A stretch of DNA of 64,000 bases, from contig NZ_JAEKJR010000002.1 of assembly GCF_017303155.1 (NCBI RefSeq), positions 1,054,001 to 1,118,000 of the forward strand. The letters run 5' to 3'. The notes beneath the pieces are model-generated. The model was not told where the DNA came from and did no database searches. It worked only from the letters and a program-made list of their open reading frames with translations. Numbering within the stretch: the first letter of the stretch is position 1; each line of letters starts with the position of its first letter. The position numbers and the translations under genes were made by a program. The stretch is from Microbulbifer salipaludis (GTDB taxonomy: Bacteria; Pseudomonadota; Gammaproteobacteria; Pseudomonadales; Cellvibrionaceae). Of this stretch, positions 55,561 through 64,000 are shown piece by piece.

Positions 55561-55869
55561 ATGACCAAGTCTGAACTGATCGAGAAGATTGCTCTGAGGT
55601 TGGATCAGCTGCCGGTAAAGGATGTGGAGCTGGCGGTAAAAGTCATGCTGGACACCATGTCAGGTGTGCTGGCGGAAGGAGAGCGGATCGAAATCCGGGG
55701 TTTTGGCAGTTTTTCCCTGCACTACCGCGCGCCGAGAACCGGCCGCAACCCTAAAACCGGTGATTCCGTTGAGCTGGCGGGCAAATATGTGCCTCACTTC
55801 AAACCGGGGAAAGAACTCAGGGACAGAGTAAATCAGCAAATGTACCGCGACGCGTATGAAGACGCATAA
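55561..55869 (+). CDS. ihfB: Integration host factor subunit beta
   Basis: 102 residues of the HU/IHF fold with the beta-arm motif [15 protein letters not shown] and [18 protein letters not shown] precedes the ATG. It bends DNA with IhfA. In Pseudomonas this gene marks the left edge of the O-antigen locus. Confidence 0.96.
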   Translation: MTKSELIEKIALRLDQLPVKDVELAVKVMLDTMSGVLAEGERIEIRGFGSFSLHYRAPRTGRNPKTGDSVELAGKYVPHFKPGKELRDRVNQQMYRDAYEDA

Positions 55870-55971
55870 GTGTCGGCTGAATATCGGGTTGTTTGTGCTG
55901 AGCTGATGGCAGTGGGCTAACACTGTAACGGACTTAACGATTTTTCACTCCTTCCGGAGCCGGAGGTTTAC

Positions 55972-56280
55972 TTGTCATTTCTGCGCTGGATATCGCGATT
56001 GTTGTTTGGGGTGCTGGCATTGGTTTGCATCGCCCTGGGTGTGTACTTTGCGGTCGATAACCCCGAAAGTATTACGCCGCGCTTCGCCGGGTATGATTTG
56101 TTTCCGGGTAGTGTCGGCTTCTGGCTGATCGGCTTCCTGCTCATCGGTGCCTTGCTGGGGTTTCTGGCCAGTCTGCTGCCTTACTGGACCGAGCGGCGAC
56201 GGGTAAAGGGGCTGGAACGTCAGCTGTTGCGGACCGAACGCGAACTCCACACGGTGCGCCGCCAGGTTGCCGGAGAATGA
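55972..56280 (+). CDS. lapA: LapA-like (DUF1049) inner-membrane protein
   Basis: 102 residues with two transmembrane helices and a basic C-terminal coiled segment (RRVKGLERQLLRTERELHTVRRQ), as in LapA. The TTG start is chosen because GGAGGT sits just ahead and no ATG fits. With LapB it regulates lipopolysaccharide synthesis. Confidence 0.85.
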   Translation: MSFLRWISRLLFGVLALVCIALGVYFAVDNPESITPRFAGYDLFPGSVGFWLIGFLLIGALLGFLASLLPYWTERRRVKGLERQLLRTERELHTVRRQVAGE

Positions 56281-56281
56281 G

Positions 56282-57472
56282 TTGAGCGACCTGACGTTTT
56301 TCATTTTCATTTTTGCCGCCATCGGCATCGGCTGGTACCTCGGTCGTAAGAGTGGCAAAAAAAAAGGTGCTAAAAATAACCAGCACCAGGCGCTCGCGCA
56401 ATCCTATGCGCAGGGCCTCAATTACCTTCTCAGTGAGCGCCACAACGACGCCATCGAAAAATTTATCGATGCGTTGGAGGTCAGCAGCGCTACCTTCGAG
56501 ACCCACCTGGCCCTTGGCAACCTGCTGCGCAAGCGCGGCGAGCACGATCAGGCCATCCGGGTGCATCAAAACCTGCTTGCGCGTCCGAGCCTGAATCGTA
56601 TCAGTCAGCAAAAGGCACAGCTGGAACTGGCCCGGGACTATATTGCGGCCGGCTGGCTGGATCGTGCCGAGCGTTTACTGCAGGAGCTGGTCGAAACGTC
56701 CTCCGAATTACGCAGTACCAGTCTCGAATACCTGGTAGAGGTCTATCGGGATGAGCGGGAGTGGGCCAAGGCGATTCACGCGGTCAATCTGTTGCATGGG
56801 CGCCGCTTTAAACGTCTCCCAGAAGAGTGGGCGCCGGTACAGGCGCATTTTTGCTGCGAACTGGCAGAAGAAGCCATCAATGGCAAAGATTACCTCAGCG
56901 CGCGCAAGCATATTGATGCGGCGTTGGGTTACGAGCGCTATTCGGTGCGTGCCAACCTGCTGCTCGGCCGTCTGGAGTACTTGCTTGGCCACTGCAAGGA
57001 GGCGATCAAGGTTCTGGAGCGTATTCCGCGTCAGAGCCCGGATTATATTCCGGAAATTCTTGAATTATTGATTACCTGTTACGAGGCGCTGGGTGACGAG
57101 AATGGTCTGGTGGCCTACCTTGAGCGCCTGCTCAGGGAACACCCTTCAAACAGTGTTCTCATTGCGCTGACCGAGCGCATTCACCAGCAGCAAAGCGAAG
57201 CCGATGCTGCGGCCTTTATCGGCAAACAACTGGCGATTCGGCCATCCTTGCGCGGGCTCGGGCATTTTCTGGACCTGCATGTTGATAGTACCCAGGGGCG
57301 TGCCCGGGAAAATCTGTTTCTCCTTAAGAATCTGATTGATCAGTTGATCGCCAGTCGTCCCCACTACCGTTGTAATAGCTGCGGATTTTCCGGTAATCAG
57401 ATGCACTGGCTTTGTCCCAGCTGCAAGCGGTGGGACAGCGTGCGTTCCGTTAAGGGGATCGAAGGCGAGTAA
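56282..57472 (+). CDS. lapB: Lipopolysaccharide assembly protein B (TPR, rubredoxin-type zinc end)
   Basis: 396 residues: a transmembrane anchor (about 3-20), a long TPR array and a C-terminal rubredoxin-like [15 protein letters not shown] pair for metal. TTG 56282, one base after the lapA stop and 7 bp from GGAG, is preferred over TTG 56267. LapB helps control LpxC and LPS transport. Usual order lapA-lapB-pyrF. Confidence 0.9.
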   Translation: MSDLTFFIFIFAAIGIGWYLGRKSGKKKGAKNNQHQALAQSYAQGLNYLLSERHNDAIEKFIDALEVSSATFETHLALGNLLRKRGEHDQAIRVHQNLLARPSLNRISQQKAQLELARDYIAAGWLDRAERLLQELVETSSELRSTSLEYLVEVYRDEREWAKAIHAVNLLHGRRFKRLPEEWAPVQAHFCCELAEEAINGKDYLSARKHIDAALGYERYSVRANLLLGRLEYLLGHCKEAIKVLERIPRQSPDYIPEILELLITCYEALGDENGLVAYLERLLREHPSNSVLIALTERIHQQQSEADAAAFIGKQLAIRPSLRGLGHFLDLHVDSTQGRARENLFLLKNLIDQLIASRPHYRCNSCGFSGNQMHWLCPSCKRWDSVRSVKGIEGE

Positions 57473-57525
57473 TTGCCGCTTGTGTACGCTACCGTTTCTT
57501 ATCTTGTTCAATTTTGAGGTGTTCA

Positions 57526-58242
57526 TTGACTGACTCTGTATCTTCCCCGGTAATCGTGGCGCTGGATTACGATACGGCTGAGGCAGCCCTGGCAATGGCT
57601 GCGCAGCTGGATCCAGCGGTGTGTCGTGTCAAAGTGGGCAAGGAACTGTTTACCATTGCAGGGCCGGATCTGGTGCGCAGCTTGGTGCAATCCGGTTTTC
57701 AGGTGTTCCTGGATCTGAAATTCCACGACATCCCCAATACGGTCGCCGCTGCGGTGCGTGCGGCAGCCAACCTCGGTGTGTGGATGGTCAATGTGCATGC
57801 CAGTGGCGGGGAGCGGATGATGCGCGCTGCCGCAGATGCGCTGGCCCCTCTCGGCGTAAACCGTCCACTACTGATTGGGGTGACCGTACTGACCAGCACC
57901 GCGGAGGATGAGTTGGCCCCCGTGGGTGTGAACAGGCCACTGAAGGAGCAGGTGGTGGCGCTGGCCGAACTGGCGAAAGTCAGTGGGCTGGACGGCGTAG
58001 TATGTTCGGCGCAGGAAGCGGAAGCGCTAAAAGCAGCATGTGGTTCTGAGTTCAAGCTGGTAACACCGGGCATCCGACCGGCCGGCGCGGACGCTGGCGA
58101 CCAGCGCAGAATTGTCACTCCGGTAGATGCATTGCGTAATGGGTCCGATTACCTGGTGATTGGCCGCCCCATTACTGCAGCGGAAGATCCGGCCTCTGCA
58201 CTGAAGGCTATTGTGCGCGATATTGAAAAGCCGTCTGCATAA
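57526..58242 (+). CDS. pyrF: Orotidine 5'-phosphate decarboxylase
   Basis: About 238 residues with VALDYDT, the catalytic [10 protein letters not shown] and the C-terminal GRPIT. It makes UMP. The start is taken as TTG 57526 behind GAGGT; an earlier TTG at 57514 overlaps the ribosome site. Confidence 0.94.
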   Translation: MTDSVSSPVIVALDYDTAEAALAMAAQLDPAVCRVKVGKELFTIAGPDLVRSLVQSGFQVFLDLKFHDIPNTVAAAVRAAANLGVWMVNVHASGGERMMRAAADALAPLGVNRPLLIGVTVLTSTAEDELAPVGVNRPLKEQVVALAELAKVSGLDGVVCSAQEAEALKAACGSEFKLVTPGIRPAGADAGDQRRIVTPVDALRNGSDYLVIGRPITAAEDPASALKAIVRDIEKPSA

Positions 58243-58403
58243 TACGTGCGTGCCAGTTTGTGACTGGCTGTATGTGTGTGTAATGGCGTGTAACGGCAGA
58301 TCGCTTAAATTCAGGGAAATAACTGGTAAAGTCGCACGCGCATGGGGAGGTTTGTGGTCCCACGGAGTGAAGACTACCTGTTAACCAATAAAAGGATTTT
58401 GCC

Positions 58404-58700
58404 ATGAATTTTTTTCGATTCCCGCTCACTGCACTGTTTGCCGTTTTTCTGTTACTGGCTAATGCTCAGTTGGCCAGCGCAGACGACGTGGTCACGCAGG
58501 AGCAGGTTCAGGTAAACCTGAATACGGCGAGCGCGGAGGAGTTGTCTGCCTCGCTGGAGGGTGTCGGTCCCGCAAAGGCGGAGCTGATCGTGAAGTACCG
58601 AGAGTCTATCGGTGAGTTTTCCAGCGTAGACCAGCTACTTGAGGTCAAGGGTATCGGAGTGGCCACGCTGGAAAAGAACAAGGATCGTATTCAGCTGTAG
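58404..58700 (+). CDS. ComEA-like helix-hairpin-helix protein
   Basis: 98 residues with a signal peptide ending in LASADD and a helix-hairpin-helix pair: VNLNTASAEELSASLEGVG and SVDQLLEVKGIG. It is the DNA-binding periplasmic type involved in uptake or adhesion. A terminator with a UUCG loop follows at 58708. Confidence 0.9.
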   Translation: MNFFRFPLTALFAVFLLLANAQLASADDVVTQEQVQVNLNTASAEELSASLEGVGPAKAELIVKYRESIGEFSSVDQLLEVKGIGVATLEKNKDRIQL

Positions 58701-58707
58701 GTATTTG

Positions 58708-58738
58708 AAAAGGCAGCGCTTCGGCGTTGTCTTTTTTT
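58708..58738 (+). terminator. Terminator with UUCG tetraloop
   Basis: GGCAGCGC (58712-58719), loop TTCG, GCGTTGTC (58724-58731) with A/T flanks extending the stem and a run of Ts. Confidence 0.88.
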
Positions 58739-58790
58739 GATGGGGCGCGCGCAATACGTGCCTGAGAATTGAGAGGTCAAGAATCGCAAG

Positions 58791-59732
58791 ATGCGCTGGG
58801 TGATAATTGGAAGTTCGGGCTATATAGGCTCGGCGTTGTGCCGATATCTGGTAAAGGCCGGAGCATCTGTGCTGTCCGTTTCCCGTCGCGCGTCTGGCCC
58901 GTCCCACTGTGATCACCACCAAAACACCGCCTTTGATGCAGCTTCGTTCACCGGTCTGTTTGAGTCCGGCGACATTGTGGTGTATGCGGCGGGTTTGGCG
59001 TCGCCGCGCGATTGCTATCGCAGGCCCGAACTCGCGCACCGCCTGAATTGCGCCTTGCCGGAAGCGTTACTGAAACTGGCGGAGGCTGCAGGAGTGGAGC
59101 AGTTTTTGTACCTGTCCAGCATCAAGGCAGTAAAGGCCCCCGAGGGAGAGGTAATTACGGAAGAGGGCGGTGTGCCGGCAACGGATCCATATGGGGCCAG
59201 CAAGTGGCATGCAGAACGGTTGCTGCTCGCCCATGCCGGCAAAACCCGTGTCAACGTGTTGCGCCCCGCGGCCGTTTATGGAGATTGCAGTGGCGCTTCC
59301 GCTGATTCACCCACTACTGGTACTTTGCCGCCCAAGCGTGCGATCTCGATGAGGTCCCGGGTTCGCGCCTGGTGCTCGCTGTTGCCAATTGTTCCGGCGA
59401 CTGGCTACCGCAGTGTCGTGGCGTTGGAAGATCTGCTCGCAGCGATCTGGGCGGTGGGCCGATCGGAGTGTCGCGGTGAAATCTTTGTCATCGCCGAGCC
59501 AGGGTATTACAACCTGGCGCTGATTGGTGCAGCCGCCAGCGGGCGGCGGGTAATAAGTAGCCAGCTGTTTGCGGATCTGCTTCTGTTCCCATTTAAGGCT
59601 CTGTCAATTTGCGGTTTTAGGACGGGTGTTCTTGATCTGCAGCGGAGCGAGATTTATAGTGCGCAGCGCCTGAAAAGGCGGCTCAACTGGCAGCCGCTAC
59701 AGCGATACGATCAATTCCTGGGGGAGGGTTAG
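58791..59732 (+). CDS. NAD-dependent epimerase/dehydratase (extended SDR)
   Basis: 313 residues with GSSGYIGSA (cofactor) and the catalytic YGASK. It resembles WbpV-type 4-epimerases of O-antigen loci. The segment about 168-205 (CSGASADSPTTGTLPPKRAI onward) is unlike the family and may hide a pair of compensating frameshifts or a true divergence. Its stop abuts wbpL. Confidence 0.8.
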   Translation: MRWVIIGSSGYIGSALCRYLVKAGASVLSVSRRASGPSHCDHHQNTAFDAASFTGLFESGDIVVYAAGLASPRDCYRRPELAHRLNCALPEALLKLAEAAGVEQFLYLSSIKAVKAPEGEVITEEGGVPATDPYGASKWHAERLLLAHAGKTRVNVLRPAAVYGDCSGASADSPTTGTLPPKRAISMRSRVRAWCSLLPIVPATGYRSVVALEDLLAAIWAVGRSECRGEIFVIAEPGYYNLALIGAAASGRRVISSQLFADLLLFPFKALSICGFRTGVLDLQRSEIYSAQRLKRRLNWQPLQRYDQFLGEG

Positions 59733-60626
59733 ATGAGCGGACTCCTCGGGAGCTGGTTGGTACCAATAATTGTGGGATTTGCCGTCACCACATCCGTTTT
59801 GTGGTTGTTGCTGACGCGCCTCGGCCAGTTGGCGCTGGATACGCCTAACCATCGCTCCCTGCATGAAGCCCCGGTGCCGCGCACTGGTGGTTGGGCCGTG
59901 ATTGCCGGTGTGGCCGTCGGGTTGTTGGTTGGGCCGCTATCCATTTCGCCGCCGATCGGTTTGGCGTTTATTGCGCTGTTTTCGATCTCTCTGTTCGACG
60001 ATCTCCGCCCCCTGAATGCCCGAAGCCGGTTTGCTGTCCATAGTCTATCCGTCATGCTGGTGTTGTATGGCCTGTCCCCTGAGTTGGCGCATTTTTTGCT
60101 GTGGATTCCTCTGATAATCGGGGGCATCTGGACGATCAACCTGTACAACTTTATGGACGGGATGGACGGCTTCGCAGGAAGCATGACGGCGATTGGTTTT
60201 GCCGCACTGGGGTTGATCAGTTTCTGGAATGGCGCCTTTGAGCTGGCGGGTGTCTGTTGGCTGCTGGCTTCCTGTAGTGCTGCTTTTTTGTACTACAATT
60301 GGCCGCAGGCGCGAATTTTCCTTGGGGATGCAGGATCGACCATTCTTGGGCTATCGGCTTTTGCCATTGGTCTCAGCGGCTGGCAGCAGGGGGCGTTCCA
60401 CTGGGTGGCACCACTGTTGATTTTTTGTCCATTCTGGCTGGATGCAACGGCCACGCTGATACTGCGGGTGGTGAGAGGGGAGCGCTGGTGGGAGGCGCAT
60501 CGCCAGCACGTTTATCAGAAAATGGCTTTGAAATACGGTGTAAAGACGTCGCTGTTTATCGAGTTGGTCGTGATGCTGGGCACGTCATTGCTGACGGTAT
60601 TTCTGGTAATATCCGGGTTGCTGTGA
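59733..60626 (+). CDS. wbpL: Undecaprenyl-phosphate sugar-1-phosphate transferase (WbpL-like)
   Basis: 297 residues with about ten membrane segments. The acidic motif FDDLRP, NLYNFMDGMDG and FLGDAGS match the MraY/WecA/WbpL family, which starts O-antigen by loading a sugar phosphate on undecaprenyl phosphate. The start follows directly after the epimerase stop. Confidence 0.88.
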   Translation: MSGLLGSWLVPIIVGFAVTTSVLWLLLTRLGQLALDTPNHRSLHEAPVPRTGGWAVIAGVAVGLLVGPLSISPPIGLAFIALFSISLFDDLRPLNARSRFAVHSLSVMLVLYGLSPELAHFLLWIPLIIGGIWTINLYNFMDGMDGFAGSMTAIGFAALGLISFWNGAFELAGVCWLLASCSAAFLYYNWPQARIFLGDAGSTILGLSAFAIGLSGWQQGAFHWVAPLLIFCPFWLDATATLILRVVRGERWWEAHRQHVYQKMALKYGVKTSLFIELVVMLGTSLLTVFLVISGLL

Positions 60627-60706
60627 AGGCCTCACTGGATGGGCAGAATTTACTGGGGTAGTAAATAAATCAAAAGGATTCGGAAGCGGATCGTATCGGG
60701 GGAAGG

Positions 60707-62701
60707 GTGAAGCGCTTTTACAAGGCCGCACAAAAAAACTACAAGCCAGTGCTGATGGTGTGTTACGACCTGCTAATGCTGACCACGGCATTCCTGCTGG
60801 CGATGACCATTCGCTTTGATGGTGCGGCATTAATCGCCGAGCCCGAAATGGCACTCTGCCTCGGGCTCACGCTGGTCTCCAGCAGCTTTATTTTTCTGCG
60901 CCTGGGGCTCTACCGCACCGTTATCCGTTATATGGGGCAGCAGGCCCTGGTGGCTGTTCTGCAGGGGGTGACGGCATCAGCGGTGGTGCTGGCTGTTGCC
61001 TCCTACCTAACCTACGCTGGCGTACCGCGCTCGGTCCCTGTCATTTACTGGTGTTTCGCATTGATCACTGTGGGAGGTTCCCGCTGGTTGGTGCGTGTCT
61101 ATTACCAGATGGCCCTAGAAATCCATAAAACCCGGGTGGCCATTTACGGTGCCGGCACTGCGGGGTTGCAGCTCTATAAGGGCCTGATACACGGTGAAAC
61201 ATACAAAACCGTGGCTTTCTTCGATGACAATGCTTCCAAGCAAAACACCTTGATCGACGGTGTTCTGGTGTACAGCCCGGTGAAAATCCTTGAGGTCATT
61301 GCCGAGCGGGATATTGCTGAAGTGCTGCTGGCCATGCCCGGTGTTCCCAAGCGTCGTCGGCGGGAGATCACTCGCAGCCTGCGTGAGCGCGGTGTGGTGG
61401 TAAAAGTGGTTCCGGGCATGGAGGAGCTGGTTGATGGTGCCGGCCGCGTGTCGGATGTCTCCCAGATTTATGAAAACATCCTCGGACGGGCTCCCGTGGA
61501 GCCACAGAAAACGCTGGTTTCCGCCTCGATCACAGACAAGGTCGTGTTGGTTACCGGGGCGGGTGGCTCCATTGGTTCTGAGCTGTGCCGGCAAATTGTT
61601 CAGTGGGGGCCCGCAAAGCTGGTCATGCTGGAGGCGTCCGAATTTGCCCTGTATCAGATTGAGCGGGAGTTGTGTCAGCAGCAACAGGACGAAAATCTTG
61701 GTGTCGAGGTGACGGCATTGCTGGGGGATGTGCGCAACCGCACCCGGGTCGCCGAAATCATTAGCGCTTTCAAGGTGCAAACCATATACCACGCGGCGGC
61801 CTACAAGCATGTTCCGCTGGTGGAGCAGAATGTTGTGGAGGGGGCTGAGAACAACGTGCTTGGCACGTTGTCAGTGCTCGAGGCGGCGGAGGCCTGCGGT
61901 GTCGAGCAGTTCGTACTGGTTTCGACCGACAAGGCCGTGCGCCCCACCAACGTCATGGGGGCCACTAAACGGCTGGCGGAGTTGATCTGTCAGGATTTCG
62001 GTCGCCGGTTCGGGCGGACGCGGGTGTGCATGGTGCGCTTTGGCAATGTGCTGGGCTCCTCAGGCTCGGTGATTCCACTGTTTACCGATCAGATCAACGC
62101 GGGTGGTCCGGTGACCGTCACGCATCCCAAGGTGACCCGCTTTTTCATGACTATTCCCGAAGCGGCCCAGCTGGTCCTGCAGGCGGGGAGTATGGGACGC
62201 AAGGGTGAAGTGTTTGTTCTGGATATGGGTGAGCCCGTGCGTATCCTGGATATCGCGCGTCGCCTGGTTCAGATCATGGGGCACACGGTACGCGACGAAG
62301 CAAACCCGGATGGCGATATTGAAATCCAGATTACCGGGCTTCGCCCCGGTGAAAAATTGTACGAAGAGCTGTTGTTGGGGGATAAGGTCGCTGGCACCGA
62401 TCATCCCTCCATTATGCGCGCCGAGGAGGAGCGCTTGCCCGGCGAGCAGCTGCAGCGGTTGATTGGAGAGTTGCGCAAGGCTTGTACCCTGCAGGATGCG
62501 CAAAGTGTGCATCGGCTGCTGATCGAGGCGGTGAAAGATTACGCGCCCAAGCAGTCGCTGGTGGATACCGTGTGGGCCCAGTCAATGGAAGGACGTGATG
62601 CGGGTATGTTGTCGGCTGGTGGTGCTGAAGTGAAGGCGTTGCCGCTGCCTGACAGGAGTGGGATGGAGCAGCGATTGAAAGGAAAATTGCCCGAGGTGTG
62701 A
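60707..62701 (+). CDS. wbpM: Nucleoside-diphosphate-sugar 4,6-dehydratase (WbpM-like)
   Basis: 664 residues: N-terminal membrane helices, an N-terminal Rossmann domain, then an SDR domain with GAGGSIGSEL and VSTDKAV with NVMGATKR. Met replaces the catalytic Tyr, as in the Ser-Met-Lys triad of WbpM/PglF. The GTG start is preceded by GGGGGAAGG. It makes a 4-keto-6-deoxy sugar intermediate. Confidence 0.92.
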   Translation: MKRFYKAAQKNYKPVLMVCYDLLMLTTAFLLAMTIRFDGAALIAEPEMALCLGLTLVSSSFIFLRLGLYRTVIRYMGQQALVAVLQGVTASAVVLAVASYLTYAGVPRSVPVIYWCFALITVGGSRWLVRVYYQMALEIHKTRVAIYGAGTAGLQLYKGLIHGETYKTVAFFDDNASKQNTLIDGVLVYSPVKILEVIAERDIAEVLLAMPGVPKRRRREITRSLRERGVVVKVVPGMEELVDGAGRVSDVSQIYENILGRAPVEPQKTLVSASITDKVVLVTGAGGSIGSELCRQIVQWGPAKLVMLEASEFALYQIERELCQQQQDENLGVEVTALLGDVRNRTRVAEIISAFKVQTIYHAAAYKHVPLVEQNVVEGAENNVLGTLSVLEAAEACGVEQFVLVSTDKAVRPTNVMGATKRLAELICQDFGRRFGRTRVCMVRFGNVLGSSGSVIPLFTDQINAGGPVTVTHPKVTRFFMTIPEAAQLVLQAGSMGRKGEVFVLDMGEPVRILDIARRLVQIMGHTVRDEANPDGDIEIQITGLRPGEKLYEELLLGDKVAGTDHPSIMRAEEERLPGEQLQRLIGELRKACTLQDAQSVHRLLIEAVKDYAPKQSLVDTVWAQSMEGRDAGMLSAGGAEVKALPLPDRSGMEQRLKGKLPEV

Positions 62702-62750
62702 GGTTCCCGGCCTGAGTTCACAGAGTTCAGTGATTAGGTTTGCAGCGATC

Positions 62751-62776
62751 AGGCCCGGCGGATTCCGCGGGGCCTT
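62751..62776 (+). terminator. Terminator after wbpM
   Basis: AGGCCCGGCGGA pairs with TCCGCGGGGCCT with small mismatches and is followed by TTTTCTTT. Confidence 0.7.
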
Positions 62777-62799
62777 TTCTTTGTCTGTCAGGCAAAAGA

Positions 62800-62829
62800 A
62801 AACCCCGCGACCTTTTCAGGTGCGGGGTT
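62800..62829 (-). terminator. Terminator of the distal tRNA-Asn gene
   Basis: ACCCCGC/GCGGGGT stem read on the minus strand, followed by TTTTCTTTT. Confidence 0.75.
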
Positions 62830-62837
62830 TCATTATT

Positions 62838-62913
62838 TGGCTCCGCCTGCTGGGCTCGAACCAGCGACCCAATGATTAACAGTCATTTGCTCTACCAACT
62901 GAGCTAAGGCGGA
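62838..62913 (-). tRNA. tRNA-Asn (anticodon GTT)
   Basis: 76 bases with a clean cloverleaf, anticodon loop CTGTTAA, T arm GCTGG-TTCGAGC-CCAGC and an encoded CCA. Same sequence as the copy at 63013. Confidence 0.96.
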
Positions 62914-62971
62914 ATTTTGGGGTAGGGCAGCCACTTGGTGAAGGCGACCCAGAGAGAGCATAGCTCTAAAT

Positions 62972-63007
62972 AAAATCCCCGTAGCCCTTCAAGGCTGCGG
63001 GGATTTT
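62972..63007 (-). terminator. Terminator between the two tRNA-Asn genes
   Basis: AAAATCCCCGTAGCC (62972-62986) pairs with GGCTGCGGGGATTTT (62993-63007), one G-T pair; T run on the minus strand. Confidence 0.8.
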
Positions 63008-63012
63008 GAATT

Positions 63013-63088
63013 TGGCTCCGCCTGCTGGGCTCGAACCAGCGACCCAATGATTAACAGTCATTTGCTCTACCAACTGAGCTAAGGCGGA
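63013..63088 (-). tRNA. tRNA-Asn (anticodon GTT), upstream copy
   Basis: 76 bases, identical to 62838-62913, with its own hairpin terminator between the two. It is first in the minus-strand direction. Confidence 0.96.
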
Positions 63089-63322
63089 ACTGTCTGATCG
63101 GTCTTGCAAAAGCCGTCCCGGTCAGGTGGCGCGTATCTTATAGAGCGGCCCAAAGCAGGTCAACCCTTTTACTCAAAAATAAGCCTTTGATTTTGCAGTG
63201 TTTATTTTCTCGCCGGTGACTGAGTGTGGAAGGGTATATTTGTCGCACAGGTGCTCGTCCGCCTACAATTTCGGGCTAACAGACACGGGTATCCCGTGCG
63301 GATCGTTGTTGAGATAGTGCTT

Positions 63323-64000
63323 ATGGAAACGCGACCCTTCGAGGTGGTGAGCAAATACGAGCCGGCCGGTGACCAGCCGGCCGCAATCGAGTCTCTGGTG
63401 GAGGGCATTGGTGACGGCTTGGCGCACCAGACCCTGCTCGGTGTGACCGGGTCGGGCAAGACCTTCACCATGGCGAATGTGATCGCCCAGGTGCAGCGTC
63501 CCGCCATTGTGATGGCGCACAACAAGACCCTCGCGGCCCAGCTGTACGGTGAGCTGAAGGAATTCTTCCCGCGCAACGCTGTGGAATACTTCGTTTCATA
63601 TTACGACTACTACCAGCCCGAAGCCTACGTGCCATCTTCCGATACGTTTATCGAGAAGGATGCCTCGGTGAATGAGCATATCGAGCAGATGCGCCTGTCG
63701 GCCACCAAGGCTCTGATCGAGCGCAAGGACGTCATTGTGGTGGCCACGGTTTCGGCCATCTACGGTCTGGGCGACCCGGACAAGTACCTGAAAATGGTGT
63801 TGCACCTGGATCGCGGGGATATCGTGGATCAGCGCACCATCTTGCGGCGTCTCGCGGAGTTGCAGTACACCCGCAACGATGCCGATTTCCGTCGCGCCAC
63901 CTATCGGGTGCGCGGGGACATCATCGACATCTACCCAGCAGATTCGGATCTGGAGGCGGTGCGCCTCTCCCTGTTCGATGAAGAAATTGAAGAGATCACC
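63323..64000 (+). CDS. uvrB: Excinuclease ABC subunit B, 3' end missing
   Basis: 226 codons are visible before the window ends. Helicase motif I TGSGKT, the beta-hairpin [12 protein letters not shown] and [16 protein letters not shown] are diagnostic of UvrB. It forms the damage-binding complex of nucleotide excision repair. No clear LexA box is seen in its 5' region. Confidence 0.96.
   Translation, partial: METRPFEVVSKYEPAGDQPAAIESLVEGIGDGLAHQTLLGVTGSGKTFTMANVIAQVQRPAIVMAHNKTLAAQLYGELKEFFPRNAVEYFVSYYDYYQPEAYVPSSDTFIEKDASVNEHIEQMRLSATKALIERKDVIVVATVSAIYGLGDPDKYLKMVLHLDRGDIVDQRTILRRLAELQYTRNDADFRRATYRVRGDIIDIYPADSDLEAVRLSLFDEEIEEIT

Noticed and set aside
57838..57950. Internal duplication in pyrF (two GVNRPL segments)
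   Set aside because: The surrounding sequence follows the normal family and the DNA copies differ; coincidence.
62838..63088. Integrated element between the tRNA-Asn copies
   Set aside because: Only 99 bp separate them, holding a terminator; no integrase or att duplication beyond the tRNA itself.
63100..63322. LexA box before uvrB
   Set aside because: No CTGT-N8-ACAG sequence was found by eye in this region.

Overview
The window looks like a chromosomal segment of a marine gammaproteobacterium of the Cellvibrionales type, most likely Microbulbifer or a close relative. This is an inference from gene content and order: gyrA-serC-pheA-tyrA/aroA-cmk-rpsA-ihfB-lapA-lapB-pyrF, a wbpL/wbpM block followed by tRNA-Asn and uvrB, and ubiG-mupP-yciK, an order shared with Pseudomonas. 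Base composition is moderately GC rich. There is no phage, transposase, CRISPR array or rRNA operon. Both ends cut a gene: an M16 peptidase at the left and uvrB at the right.

Region by region. 1-9267: exported peptidase and amidohydrolase genes, a SIMPL-domain lipoprotein, and a small metabolic group (kynureninase-like PLP enzyme, glyoxalase I, patatin, GntR regulator, small membrane protein). 9451-22145: the most interesting block. It holds a secreted cyanophycinase-type S51 peptidase with a PPC domain, a TonB-dependent receptor, a YfcC-type inner-membrane transporter, an isoaspartyl dipeptidase with altered metal ligands, an AraC-type DNA-binding protein, a second cyanophycinase-type lipoprotein, and then a SpuC-like aminotransferase and a PuuA/SpuI-like gamma-glutamylpolyamine synthetase. 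Read together they form a route from external cyanophycin (Arg-Asp polymer) through beta-Asp-Arg dipeptides to Asp and Arg, then on to putrescine breakdown.

22514-28281: OmpW and a compact glycan-type cluster (glycosyltransferase, two methyltransferases, an alpha/alpha-toroid protein, a hexapeptide acyltransferase). 28335-37580: shikimate-kinase-like gene, Lrp-type regulator divergent from a giant indolepyruvate:ferredoxin oxidoreductase, OprP-type porin, TraB/GumN protein, glycosyltransferase and PagL-type lipid A deacylase. 37706-45263: a divergent sigma-70 family factor, small envelope proteins, murQ, yciK, mupP-like phosphatase, ubiG and an MTA/SAH deaminase.

45509-58242: housekeeping core (gyrA, aromatic amino acid genes, cmk, rpsA, ihfB, lapAB, pyrF). 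58404-64000: ComEA-like protein, a minimal O-antigen initiation block (epimerase, wbpL, wbpM), two tandem tRNA-Asn genes each with its own terminator, and the start of uvrB. A dispersed palindromic element with a shared core occurs twice (near 4.3 kb and 43.8 kb). Several perfect palindromes in promoter regions are candidate operators.
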